Assembly: GCA_028023455.1 (NCBI GenBank)
Contig: JAQFVV010012404.1
Coordinates: 12,759,421 to 12,823,420 of the forward strand
DNA length: 64,000 bases
Direction of reading: 5' to 3'
Origin: Epiperipatus broadwayi
Taxonomy: Eukaryota > Onychophora > Udeonychophora > Euonychophora > Peripatidae
Below are positions 24,301 to 39,300 of this stretch, piece after piece. The translations under genes were made by a program, and so were the position numbers. Numbering within the stretch: position 1 is the first letter of the stretch; every line of letters starts with the position of its first letter. Below the pieces are notes generated by a model. The model saw only the letters and a program-made list of their open reading frames with translations. It did not search any database and had not been told where the DNA came from.

Positions 24301-27300
24301 AAGGAAAACAAGTGGAGAATGCAGCACATTATAGATAGACTACAGGAACAGGAACCCAACAATGGGGGGGATCAGGGAAGTATATAGAGAGGAAACAGGA
24401 TGCGAGATACCATTTGAGTAAAGGGATATTATAGTACTTGGCAGATGTAAAGGAAGACAAATAAAGAGACTTTTTTAAAATTTTAAATAATAGTTTTATT
24501 TTTCTCTATGAATAATATTCAGTATGAATTTAAGATATAGGGTAAATAACTAATACTTAATTAAATTGATAATAAAATAATCTAAAGTATATATTTAATT
24601 TTGTTTTATTGTGTAGGAGAGCATTTCTTGATCTAAATAGAAGCACAATTAATAAAAAAAATTTTTTTTTTTCATTTATAATACAGTGCTCTTGATACAT
24701 ATATATTCTTAAATTTAATAATACAGATATCTGAATGTTGGTATGTAAGATTGCATATTTACTAACCATTAGTTTGTGGGACTTAGTTATATTCAGTAGA
24801 TGCCTTTTAAAAAGGAAAATACAGCCAGAGATTTTGGAGAATGGAGCAAAATCTAGGTAGATTATAATAGATAATAGATTTTATTTTTTATTTTGTTATA
24901 ATTAATTTTATGATGATAATATCATCAATAAGCACGTGTCGTTTGATTCTGCTTCATGATATACTGATTCACCCATCGGTTGAATTACATATTATTGAGT
25001 TGCAGATACTTATTAGATTACATATTCATTGAATTATTTATTTAGCTACTTTACAAAAGGTAAATTTATCTAATAGCACAATTTATAGATAGCTGTAGTT
25101 ACATACATTTTATTTGTTTATCATTAAATGAGATTAATAATTTGACTGATGAAAGAGAAATGCAGAACACAATTATTCGGGAACAAGAAAAATAGATTCA
25201 TTGGTGCCTTATAAATACATGAGTTACAATGTTATGATATTAGACATTTGTCTTGGGTCAATAAAACATTAGCTGAGATAGCTTATAGAGATATATAGAG
25301 TAATATTATGCTTGTTATGAACTTCTTGTATATTCTTAGTATTATAGTGAATAATTAATATTTGAGTAAAGTATATTTTTAATAAATATTCACACATATA
25401 ATTTATAAGGCATTTATTTAAATGTGACACTGCTTAATCCAAATAAAGCTTATAGGTATAGATACAGATGTGCAGATTTAAGTTTGACCATCCTATTTTA
25501 TCATTCTCCATTATGTTTGGGTGCTCAATGATAGGATGTGCATCTATTTAAAACATTGCAAGTAATGACAGTTATCAGATATTGTATTTGTAGGAAGAAT
25601 ATATAAGTATTTCTATTCAAAATAATATATTTATTTTATTTATCATGATCTATTATATTTTTGCATTTTATATTTGGAAAGAGTAAATGAAAAAAGAAGA
25701 TTAACTGAGGAAAGTAGAGATAGAAGAGAAACTGGATTGGGCATAGGAAAAATAGTTTAATGAAAGATGTTTTGAAGGGAATTGATAAATGGAAACAAAA
25801 AGAAAGGACGGAAAAGATTAATCTTGTTGGATGACATAAAAAATAGGAATAAATATGTGGAATTGAAGATCTGAGCAATGAAGAGATCAGATTGGAGAAA
25901 TAGATGAACTTGTGATGCAACCGCTCTCTGAACTCACCCATAGGACAGAATACTATTGGTGATTTATGGTTCAAGATTGGATCCACAGAGACACAATATT
26001 TTAATAAAGTGATTAGGAAAGCTATAGGAAGTATAAAAAATTTATTTTCTCTTTCTTTGCACCATTATTTGATTGATTGTTAGCATGATTTAGAAACGAT
26101 ATTTGCATCATTCACCATGAATTGAACCTGGCCCTTCAAAATATTTTAAAAGGTTGTATTAATAGTATATTAATCATATTGTGGTAATTTCTCTGTTATG
26201 TTTAACAAATAATGAAAATCATTCTTGATGATAATTTTTTTTAGTAATCATCAGTCATAAATTTTTTATTGATTAGGAAATAACAGTTTGTGTCATCACA
26301 TGATATGCTTTGAGTTGTTCATTGCCTGTTTAATGTTCATGATGCTCTTCCACATCAGATCAATCACATTAGAAGCAGTGGCTTTGAAATATCTATTTAT
26401 ATATTTTATATGCTGTTTATGAATCTCACAATAGTCTGTTTTGATAGACATTTAGATATCGATTTGTTCTATTATAATTTTATATTTTTTTGGTCATAAT
26501 CATTCATAAAAACCATCATCTTGTAATCATTAACAATTATTGATCACAATTGTTTTTCTGAAGGTTTGTGATGATGGTGTTCTATCTGTATTTTTATATT
26601 GGACTATTTCCATCATCTAATATGTGTGTTGAATGTCTTTAGAAAAGTTTAATTTTAGTTAAATATTCCAAATGCATTCAACTGTTAGTAATATCACAGC
26701 AAACAGATTAGTATATGCACCAACTGTTAATAATATCACAGCAAACAGGTTAGTATATGCACTAACTGTTAGTAATATAGTATATGCACAATGTTTCGAG
26801 AGGTATTTTTCTCCCCTCTTCTTCAGGTGTTGCTGGCCTGAACAGTGACAGTACTAGCATGGGATTTGAACCTGGGTCCTTAGAATCTTGATAAATTGAA
26901 TTTTAAGGTAACGCTCGATGGCTCAGTTGGTTAGAGCGTTACCTTAAAATTCAATTTATTCAAGATTCTAAGGACCCAGGTTCGAATCCTATGCTAGTAC
27001 TGTCATTGGTCAGGCCAGCAACACCTTCAAGAAGAGGGGAGAAAAATACCTCTCGAAACGTTGTGCATATACTAACCTGTTTGCTGTGATATTACTAACA
27101 GTTAGTGCATATACTAACCTGTTTGCTGTGATATTACTAACATTTGTTTGCTGTGATATTATTACCAGTTGGTGCATATACTAACCTGTTTGCTGTGATA
27201 TTACTAACAGTTGAATGCATTTGGAATATTTAACTAAAATTAAACTTTTCTAAAGACATTCAACACACATATTAGATGATGGAAATAGTCCAATATAAAA

Positions 27301-30300
27301 ATACAGATTGATCACAATTGTTTATAGAAATTTTTTTTCTTTTATTTTTAGTGAATAAGTTTGCATTTTTGGAATTTGATTTTGAATATACAGATATCAA
27401 CAATTTGACTATTTTTAAATCTAGACTGTTCAAACATTTCTTTTTGAACTGACATCAATTCTCCGTTTTATTTATTAAATTAACAAATTAATAATTCAAT
27501 TATTATTTTATTATTGATTTCAACATAAATCAGCAACTTTAAATAATTAACTTATTGACTTTTTTTTATTATAAATAATTTTATTTCCTATTGATTTATT
27601 TAAATTTTGAAAAAGAGAATTTGGATGGGAAATATTTTAATCTTAAAAATTCTTAAATTTTGTGCCTATTTATTTTTTTGCTATTCTTTGCAGGTGTTAT
27701 ACTTTAATTCTGATATATTTTTAAAATATTTGAGTAGCATCTCGACATTCTGTTATATATATATACTTGTTTTTTTGTTATAAATCTCACAATGTGGTTA
27801 TAAAAATTGTAATACATCAAAATTTGATAATCTAGCAATTTGAAATAAAGGTTATTTATTACTCCTTTTGCTTTCCTACTGTAAAAATAGTCTCTAGAAT
27901 CTAAAGCCACTTGTGGTTGACTTCGCTGTAATTTTGATTTTAGGGGCTAGAATTGAGTAAGTTCATCATAATCACCATTATTATCATTTTCAAATAAAAT
28001 TTCCCTATTCTCCCATCCATCTCACATGTAGCTTTTTTCTAAGTCTTTTACAATGTCTTGGCATTGAGTACTGTTCATCTATTATCATATCTCAATCCCA
28101 GCTCTATTTCAGCCCTTAAATCTTTCACTGATATTAATGATAACTATTTGTTTGCTCACTCGTATTTTGCTTTCAAGCCTTTCTTGCTTCTCCCAACCTA
28201 CAATTTTCCATACTTTGTTGAGTGATCTGAAGGCACTGTATTGCTCTTTTGTCAAGTGTTCAAGACTCAGATTCATAAGTAAGAATTAGTAAAATATATC
28301 TGTAAAAATTTTCTTTTCAAATATATGGGCATTTAAATTGATTTATGGCTTAAAAGTGATATGTTGCATTTTTTCAGGAGAGATTTATTTTTGGCTTGTA
28401 TTTTTTTTAAAATTATAGTATAATACAAATATTTTGTTTAGGTAAAATTTATTTTTAGGATTTTAAAATTAAAATTATGTATTTTTTTCTCTCAAGGAAT
28501 TTATGGAGTTGGTAAAGCTGCTGAGCATTTGCCAGCCCTTGCTGTCCTCAGCCACACCCCACTTGGTGCTACACAGACTATTGCTTGGGTTGGAAAAGGA
28601 ATTGTATATGATACTGGAGGTCTTAGTATTAAAGCTAAGGTTATTGAAAATTAATTAGTTGATTTGATATATATCTTTTCACTTGATTTGTTTGTGAAAT
28701 TTAATTTATTTCACCTGTTATTATTTTATTTTGCATTTTAGACAGCTATGACAGGCATGAAGCGAGATTGTGGAGGTGCAGCTGCAGTTTTAGGAGCTTT
28801 TTGTGCTGTAGTTAAACAGGTAATTTCAATTATAACTTTTTTAGAATTGAAGATATATGCATTAGCCAATTTTTTTATTTATTTAAAGAGATTAAATTTT
28901 ATATAAAATATTTAATGGCTACATTTGTAAGAACAATAGTTTTAACACCATTACTCTGAAAGAAAAGTAACAATATTTATTGAATTTATTGACAGTTTTC
29001 TACTTACATGAGTGATTGACTATGTAAATTCTTACATAAGATTTTTTAATATATATATAATAAGTTATAGCTTATTTTTTTAAAAAAAAAACTAAATATT
29101 TTTCATTATAGCATATTTTTATAATATAATAAATGTTGTAACAGAAAAAAATATTATTGTATATGATTACATTATATATGTGAAGTGTATATATAAAGAG
29201 AGAAAAATTATTTCTTCACATATTGGTTTCATAATAATCTAGTTTTTTAAATAAGAGTTTAAAAGAAGTTGTATTCATAAGTGATCATGTGACAAATTCA
29301 GAATATTTTAAATAATAATTTTTTTTGTTCTCTTCAATCAATTTATTTATTTTTTTTTTTTTTTTTTTTTTGGAAAAAAAAAAGAGAAGTAAGTAGAATA
29401 TGTAAAAGGATGCCTCTCTCTTTAAAAAAAAATAAAGTATATTTTTCAAATGAAAATATAAATAAAAATGTTATCTGTTTTAAGAAATTAAAAAAGAAAA
29501 CAAAATGAGGTATTTTTCCAGTAATTAGGATATAATTATACTTTAAAAAAAAAAAAAAAAGAGGAAATAATCATGTTGTAAAAAGAAAATCAATTGATCA
29601 AGGTTTAATGATGTCATTTCTGAGGTTGAGTGGATATCAAAATTAGTTTAAAAGATAAGATAATGTTGGAAAAAGCAGTAGACTTCAGTATCGGGCTAAT
29701 TTCAGTTCAGTTGTAGTGAAGTGAAAAATAAGAAGTCTGACTTCACTACTAATAACAAAAGGTTTTTGAATTGAAGTTTACAATAACCATCAAACTTTAG
29801 CTAAAAGCTGAGCATTACCAATCCAATTATGTAACTAATTTCACCAAAAGGAATGTAAGAGAAAAAAAAATCCTCCTGGGAAAAACTGCCAACAGTTCTT
29901 ATGTATTAATTCATCTAACATTATAACTGTCTCACCTTATGTCAATCTGATATAAAAATTATTAAATTGAAACTTGAAGCTATACAAAGGAAAAACTATT
30001 GTTTTAGGAGATAATTGCTAAACTCAACCTTGTGTTAACCTGAAATGAAATACTTGTTAATCTAAAACTTGGAGATGTAAGAAGAAAAAGATTAATGGAA
30101 GAACTTTTAATGAAAGAATTATTAAACTGGAAATCTATATTAATCCAAATTGAAATAATTATTAAACTGAAACTTGGAGCTACAAGAAGGAAAGGGTAAC
30201 ATGGAAAAAAAAAAAATTGTTAAATTGAAACTTGTAACTACAAAAAGACAAAAAAGAAAATCCATGGTTAAAAAGTGGTACTATAATATGTACTCATTTA

Positions 30301-33300
30301 CAGTTATAAATATTATTTTGTAGGGAAAATCTTAATTAGGGATAGTGAATAATTTTTTTTTAGTTTTATTGAAAATGTGGTTTTTTTCCCTCTCATAATG
30401 TTAAGTAAATGAGACTCCCATTTTCAAAAGAAAAGGGAAAGGAGATATAAATTAATATTATTATTATTATTTTTTCAGATTTGAAAAAGTTTAAGTTAAA
30501 GCTAAAACTTGTTTTTTTTTTTTTTTATGGACTGTTTTTTTTTTTTTCAGATTTGATTATTATAAAAGGGAATAACTCATTTAGATTAAATGTTAATTAA
30601 TTCAGTAGAAATAATATATTAACTATATGAAAGCATATATATTGCATGGAATTATATGTTAACTTTGAGTTTGTCAGATTATCATTTTTTTCTGAATTTT
30701 CTTATTTTTTATTTACTAGTTAACTTTATTAAATAATTATTAAAAAATAATAGCTGAAATTATTTTTGTTGGTGTCTTTATTCTTCTAGCTATCTGTTCT
30801 GAGAATTAGAAGTGTGTGTAATTAATTTCATCATAAAGTTGTGCTTTAAGGGATTTGTAGGTTATCCCAATAAAATTATTTAATGTAAAATAGATTAAGT
30901 TTTAGAATTTATATTTTCTCTTGTTCACAATCACAATTCCTAGGTTCCTTGTAATTCCAAATAGTTTCAAGCATAGTGGTGCTTACAATTTATAGTTGTG
31001 GGTATCACTTACTTCATTTTATTTTATGGATTGAAGTTAGTTTATAGATGGCCAATACACTTATGGTACCAGATGGCCAAGAGCATTGATGATGATTAGC
31101 ATGATATCTACATTCCAGAATTTATTTTCTTTATTATTATTATAGATATTTTTTGCATGTGCATGTCAATAAAATATTGGTAAGTTCTTTTATATTATGC
31201 CCAAGTTTGACATCTTGACTATAAGTTAGTTAACCTAGATTTTATACAGTATTTTTTTTAGGTCCAGTCACAAAGGATGACTATTGATTATTAATATTAA
31301 TACTGCCATATTTTTATGATACATTTATAACCTATATATTACTTTTAATGACTTTAATACTGATTTCTACTGTTTATTCATTGATTGATGTTTGGGATTA
31401 TGATAATTTCCGTCTCCCCAATTTTATATTATTATTTACATATGTACAGAAATTATTCAAAGAATTGTAACTATATTATTGCATTCAGAATAGAATAATA
31501 ATTAATATGAAAAAAAGTAAATAAATATCTTTTATTATCAGCAAACTAATTTTACTTTTTTGTCCTATCATTTAAAAGAAAAAATGAGAAAAACAGTATC
31601 TCTTATTAATTACTTGAAAAGTAATTAAATTTCTTCAACAATTCCCCCCCCCCCCAAAAAAAAAAGTTATATTATTAGAAACAGAACAAATTTTATTTAT
31701 TTAGAAATTAATACCATTAGAAATATGATTAATTAGAATCTAGCTATATATGCAAAATTATAAGTGTTGATTTTATGCAATAGAAATAGAAGCAAATGAT
31801 TCTGTTCTGTAAAAATTCTGGATGAAAATCTGTTAATAAGGAACTAAAATTCTCCTTTCTGGCAACCCTTATAAAAACAAAAAACAAATTGTTATTAAAA
31901 ATCTTGCAGAAGCATAGTATTTGTAGTAAAAAATACAGTGTTCTGATAAAATATTAATTATTATTAATCAACACTTTATATAAAATCATAACTTATAAAA
32001 GTGACATTAAATTGGGATTACTTTAAATTCTTATTTTGTAAGTAATTTTTATAGTTGTTAAAGTATATAAATGTAACTTATAGATTTTTTTCTTTTTTTT
32101 TTTTAAAGAAATATAATTCTGTATTTAAATTAATGTTATTATGTTAGATAAATATTCTTCTCCAGTCTTTATTACTGAGATTGAAAGTTGGGAAAAGCTT
32201 AAGATATTTGAATCTTTCAGCATTTTTTTTTTTTTTTTGATTTAAATTAATGTTATTGTGTTAGAAAATGTTCTTCTTCACTCTTTTATTACTGACATTG
32301 AAAGTTGTTTCAATCTTGCAGCATTTTATTTTTTGTCTTTTGACAAAAATAATGAAGGAAGTGATATTAAAATATATAAATGTAATATATGTATTTATTT
32401 GTTTTTTATAATTCTCTATTGTAATTAGTGTTATTTAAATTAATGTTATTATTTCATCAAATGCTGATTTATCTGACAGAATTATATTATTCTGCCATAA
32501 CAATGATGTATGTGCACTAAATAATTAAAATATTGAATTTAATCAGTTTTATTTGTAAAATAATCATCTTATATCTGCAACCTTTGTTTCCAAATCTTTG
32601 CCTGCATATATGTACATACATCAGTGATGTAATTTTTTAAATAAATAAATAGTACTACGCATATAAAATAAATATAAGTTCTATAAATATCTATAAATTA
32701 ATAAACCTAATTCCATAAATTACATGTTTTATTTTTTATTAACATAGTCCAGTCTAAATATTAAGTGAAAAAGGGATGGGAATTACTGAAAAAGAAAATA
32801 AAATCTTTTAAATAAAATTACGTTGAATTGCTAATTGAATGAAAAAAAGAAATCGTTAAATAAATTAATTTGCAGTTTAAAGAAAGGTAAATTATTATTT
32901 GATCTATTGTTACAAAAATAAGAATATATAATAAAATGGAGTCATGATATTTGCTATACACCTGGGTCTCGTTTTATGCGATAGATAGGTTCCTCAGAAA
33001 ACACGCGCAAACGAAATCGTGCAAAAATAGACGTAACTTACATTGAAAAAGGGGGGGGGTGCGGTCTGTGATTTTTCAAAATTCGCGTAAAAGCAAAGCA
33101 CCAATGTAAAATTACTTTAAAATTCGCGCAAAAAAAAATAAGGAAATAAAATATGACTAATAAAAAATTTCAAATTTGAAAAAAATTGATACAAGACAAA
33201 CTTTTTTTAGCTATAATATTTAATTTTATTCAAAATAATATATTTTTATACACGTTTTAATTATTATGATTTTCTGGTAACAACGTAATTAGTAATTAAT

Positions 33301-36300
33301 CTTTGAGACGATGATTTTATTAATTGTTTATGAAGCACGTTAATGATTAGTGTCATTAATAAGAAAATAATAATTGATTACTTTCTTTTTTAAAAAGCAA
33401 AAACAGAATGTGATTTAAAATGCAAAATTAACACACACAATGTTTGAATAAATTTACATTATAATCTTGTAAAATTTAATATGTGTATACATAAAATGTG
33501 GAAATGATGATTTTAATTTCATTATTGCATAAAATCTTACTATTATAAAGCACTGAAAATATTGAAATTACTAAGATGAAAGTCAAATTCCAATAATGTG
33601 CTATTACTTTCAATATAACGTAAGTGCGCAAAATTTATTATTTAAAGTAGTAGCGCATTATCGGAAATTGACTTCCGGTGAAACACGAATCGCGTAACTT
33701 CAAAATCGTGTTAAATAAGTCCGCGTAAAAAGAGACCCAGGTGTATTTGGTTCCAAGTCTTCCTTATGTACATTGTATATTTTATTACAATAGAATTTAT
33801 ATTTCTCATTGAGCTGCAAGTATATAGTATTTTATTATGCACAGATGGTTTTTTATGTATATAGTATACATATATAAATTAAGATTATAATATAAGCAAA
33901 ATTTTAAAAAAATGTAATTATAAGTAATAAATTGAGGGAGCACATTTATGTACACTTTACTACACGTGTGTATGTTTGCTTATTTACAATCATTGAAAAA
34001 ATAAAAAAAATAAAAAAATAAAAAAAGTATACATGTTTTTCTATTTTTAAGTCTATATCAACTTTGGGATTTATATAGTCACTTCCTATTTACCATTATT
34101 CATTTTAGATTCTGAGTTAGTCTCTTCAAACTTGAGCTTTCTGATGCAATAGTAAGAATGTTTTATAGTTCTTATTTTTGCCATTACTAAATCAATAACT
34201 TTCATTATCACTTAAAAAGTAAATTAGTAAAACTTTTTTTTACATTTAGAAAACATTTTATTATGCAAGTACTATATCACATCACAGCATTAAATAAAAT
34301 GTATGTGCTTCCAACTTAATACAGAAAACCATTAAAAAATATGATCACTTATAGTATTTCAAATGAAAAAATGTCTGGTATTACGAAATTTATTAAATTT
34401 ATGAATTTTAATCCTTTTTACTTTTTGTTTGTTTACATTTTTTTTTGGCTAGCATATAAAAGTTTATATTGTTATTAATAAACTAAATTTGTACAGTATA
34501 TAGGAAGTATATATCAAAAGCTATGGATTGTCACAAGTTTAGATGCTTTAAAAAGTAGAAAGTTAATAATAAGAGAGTAAAATATCTCTTGATGCTATTT
34601 GCTTATGTTTTGAATGCCAAGTGATTGAACTCTAGACTAAAAATTTTAAATTTCTTTATTTCTGTCTTTATTTTTTTTGAATCACAAATAACTGAAACCA
34701 TGGATATAAGAAATCACAAATATGGGAGAAAGGGACAACTATATATTTACTGTCCATACATATTTTCACTTTTGTTTAAACAACTAATTCAGTTGATTAC
34801 AAAATATGAAAGACTTAGTACACTTATATATATTTTTAAAACAATAATCCAAATATGATGTGTACATAAAATCAATGAAAATATTTTTCTGTCAATAATA
34901 TTTTTAAATGTTTCCTTTGATTTGAATATTTAAAGATTAATAATTATTAAACAAAAAAATAAATCACTGCTATTTTTCATATGCTTTAATGTTTCCATTA
35001 ATAATACTTTGAAATAAAGAAAACAGTAATAAACAATATTATCATCTGAGTCACATTATTCTTTTACAAAATGTACCATTAAAATTGTTTAGTCTGTTTT
35101 TCCAAGTATGATGTTTTTCTTTTTTCAGTCCCAATTTACGATTTGATGACAAAACTCTTAATGACATTATTTATTTATTGAAATAATTATTATTTGGGTT
35201 GGTCTCCTAATATTTCTGGCATTATTTTTATCATACAATAATTATAAAATGAGCTCTTAGACAAGAGAGAGAGAGAGAGAGATAATCTAGTCAATTTATT
35301 CTTCCAGCTCTTTGAAAATCTTGCTGATGAGAGAAATAAATCTCTCCTCTTTTACTTTTATTTAGCATTTCATTTTGTTCATAAACCCCAAAATAATAAA
35401 TAAATAAAAAGGTCCTTGTTTTATTATAAATATTGGGGACACGCTTTTCTGCTACTTCACTAACTTGATTGTTCTTCCAATATTTCTTTTCTGACTTTTT
35501 ACATGTCACTTTATTATAATTCAAGAAAAAAATTTTATGTTCCCATGTACTAATCTAGCTTTCTATTAAATAAAAGTAATTATAATAAACAAGAGTAACC
35601 AAATTTTTTGCATTAATAGTTTTTCTTTTAAAATAATAATCAGAATGATATATTTTTTCTATTTTTAATTTATTATCAATATATTTTTATATAATAAAAC
35701 AAATAAATATATTGGTTTATGGGACGTTTACATTTATTCCACATGCATACATATATTCCCATTCTCTCTATGACCAAGTTTCCTATCCATAGTCAAGATA
35801 AAAATTGTACCTTATGTTCTACTATTTTAATATCTATTATTTTCCTAATTATAATAAAATTATATGAATTATTATTTTTTGCATTAGTTGAATGATAATA
35901 GTTTTTATAATATTAAAGAATTTACCATAATATAAATATTATCATTTTAAAAATTTTCTATTAATCAATTACAAGCCAAATAAACCAAGCACCAATAATT
36001 TAATTTAAGCTCCATTAATTATAACTGTATATACTGAGTTGGCAGAATAAGTTTGTTAAGTTGTTGGCAAGCAATGGAAAAATATTGCCAAAAATGGTGC
36101 CTGAGGACTTAACATAAATCCCTACTTCATAAAAATACAAATTAAATTACTGATATTGTTTAATCACTGATATTAAAATAAAATAAAAATTTTCTGTCTT
36201 ATATTTAATATTTTTCTTATTTGGTTTTATTTAGAATAATTTACTTTTGTATTTTGTTTTTTAGGGTTTTAAAGAAAACTTACATGCGGTGTTTTGTTTG

Positions 36301-39300
36301 GCAGAAAATGCGGTAGGACCCAAAGCAACCAGACCTGATGATATTCATACTCTGTATTCTGGAAGGTATTTATAATTTAGTTTGGATAAGCATAAGTATG
36401 GATTCATTTATAATAATAAAAAAAGTAAAATATATGTGTATGTAATGAATAGTATTATAAAAATAATTTGATTCAACCTTAAATTATATAATGGTGAGTG
36501 TATTTGAATGTTTTTTTGCAGTTTATAAAATACATGGAATCAGGATAATAATTCATTGCTAGAATTATTCTAGACTTTTTTTTTTTTGGTATTGTTGGTA
36601 TTATAGTTTTGAAATAAATAGACTAATATATTAAGAGAATGGCAAACTGCAACTGATGATTTTAGCTTATTCATAACACCATTTTGTCCTCCTGTGAGGA
36701 GAAAACATAATATTTATATTTAGAAGTCAGTATTCTTAATTATATTATCTAGGTTTGAATTCTTAACTTTGTACCATAACACTCATTTGTATATTTATTT
36801 ATTTTTCAAATATTTTATTTTAATTACTTTAATAAGTAATTTTTTAAAAAAGACAGCTTTATCTAATGCTTCAAACAATATTTAAAGAGAAAATTTAACA
36901 ACTATTTGGCCAAAAATATAAAAAATAAACTTATTAAAACAACAACAAAAAAGTTCTACTAAAGTATTTAAGTCAAGCTTTTGTAATTAAAATTTGATGC
37001 AGTAGAAAGTTACATGACTTATAATTGAAATTTGGCAAATTGTAATTCATATCATAATATGACATTTTCTTAAATTAAAATTTATTTATTATATATGAAG
37101 GATTATCAGTATCATCTCAGTAAGATTTTAACCAAAAAAAAATTATGATGAATGATTTTTTGAGACTTTTCTAAACATTTTTTTTTGTTTTTCCTCTAAA
37201 ACTATATACAGCAAAAGTTGTGTATATATTTTTACAAAAATATTTATCCTTTACTCTTAATAATAATAATATTTATATGTATATTGTAACGGAATCATGA
37301 GATCTACTTAGTCATTAATTATTATAAATATTATTCTAAGGGAATAATTCTGTTTATTAATAATCAGTGGGTGCCCATATGCAAGGCAGAGTGACTATAA
37401 CCTAATATTTAATTATAGTTGATTATAGTGTCAGATGATGACCAAAATGGAGTTTACATCAAGTATAAATCTCAACTCGGAACCAGTCATATTTGCTGAT
37501 TATCATCCACCCAACTATTCTAATCTAGATATTAAAACAAGATACTTGTCTGTTAGATGAGAAATTGATGAGAAACGATACTTTTAAAAAATAATTTACA
37601 CATAAACAATAAAATGAAATATATACACAGCAAAAAGAAAAACTAATATCAAACTGAGAAATTAATCAAGCATATCTTTAATTTTTTTCCAAACTTGATT
37701 GATTTCTTAATCTCAAGATTAGCAATAATAATTACAATGAATATATTTTATAATATTTAAAACAAATGTTTTGAAATTTTTTAAATATTAGATGTGATTT
37801 TATCCTAATAATAACAAAAAATATCAATGTGTTAATTTTTAATGCAAAAGAAAAATGAGTCTTTTGCAAATATTTATTTGTCATAAAGTCATTTAAAATA
37901 ATCTTAGCAAATTTTCTTTGTTTTTATTTGTTTGTTGTGTTCAATGTATATGCAATGTTTTTTTCCTTCTTCCTTGTTTAAAATATTGACTGTTCACTTA
38001 ACATAGAGATCTACGGCCATTATTTATGTATTATCATGGTTTCATGTATAGATTATAAACTTGAAGATTTTCCGAACAACAATAAGTTTCATTTAGTCCT
38101 GCTTTGAAAACCAAATAAATGTCTAATATGTGCATGCTCCTCTTTTTTAATACATTATTTCTTCTTGTAATCCCAGTTGATTTCTTTACCTTATATAATT
38201 ATTGGATTTTGTTTTAGCATCACAAATAAAATCTAACATTGGTAGGTTTAATTAAGCATTTATTTTCACTATTAAGGCATCACATGGTTCCATAAAGAAA
38301 ATTACACTTTTAGAAAACTGAGGTCAGCATCCCAATGGTAAATAAATATGAATAGAAGAGAATACAAATTGATTTCACAACTGCTAATTTGTGTGCAGTA
38401 CAAAGCTGGTAAATAAATACTATGGCAGACTAGAACACTTTCTTGTTTCTTGTTATCTAGCAACAGTGAAAATTCCCATAGCAACCATTATAACAATAGA
38501 ATATTCTCCCAATATCTGTAATTAATCTGCCTTTGCTTTATTTTTTTAAAATTAATATTTAATATTTTTGCAAACAATTCCATTTTCCAATCAAATTTAA
38601 AAAATAAATAAAGAAACAAATTTATTATTTTTTACAAATTTCTTTTCTTTATTTTTAATTTGTTAACACATTATGACTTTCTTTAAAAAAAAAAATTAAA
38701 CTGCTAAAAGTTTTAAACACATAATAACCCTTTTTATTTATTTTCAGAAGTTATATATGTGATCCATGACTGAGAGGTTACAATATATATATACATATTT
38801 GCTGTTTTAAAAAATTAAATCTTTTTACTAAGATTGTCTTCTCAAAAGTTTTTATAGTCTTTCATTTTTTACACTTTTATTATCATTTTTCTTCTTATCT
38901 CACTGTATTTTGATTATGATGTCAAGTAAACCAAATTACAATAAGATGTCTCAAAGTTCAAATTGTATTTGACAACAAACAAATAAATAATTAAAATAAT
39001 TCATTAACTATTTAGTATTTATTATTAAATTGTTATCACTAAATTAGATAATGACAACTATTGGTATGCTTGTAAGTTAGAATTTAAATCCAACTTATAA
39101 TTACAATATCCTTTTTGATCAATTCATGTTTAGCTTACACTTACATATAAAGTTAATATTATATACATACTGTTGAGTTGGCAGCTTATGCCTATATTAT
39201 AGTATTGCATTTCTTTACTACTTATTTTAAATATTTGTTAGATATGTGGCAACACAAAACGACATTGCTTAGTACATCAGAACTTTTGTCATAAATTATT

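Larger units (their letters stand above)
22279..24470 (+). mobile_element. second Gypsy-type pol relic (protease-RT-RNase H)
   Basis: Order of protease, reverse transcriptase and RNase H on the + strand, with frameshifts and stops. It belongs to a different lineage from the 12.9-20.8 kb element, since it keeps RT and its protease reads DSGSQ. No LTRs were recognised, and the integrase end dissolves into a tandem duplication at 24.18-24.46 kb. It is probably a truncated old copy within the NPEPL1 intron. Confidence 0.85.

Noticed and set aside
25636-25986. 116-codon minus-strand open frame as a membrane protein gene
   Set aside because: It is explained by a purine-rich + strand giving a Phe/Leu/Ser-rich translation; no motif, no splice context.
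26917-26995. Functional tRNA gene
   Set aside because: A and B boxes are present, but the distance between them is too long, the T-stem does not pair and the sequence lies in a palindrome; it is a SINE-like tRNA relic.
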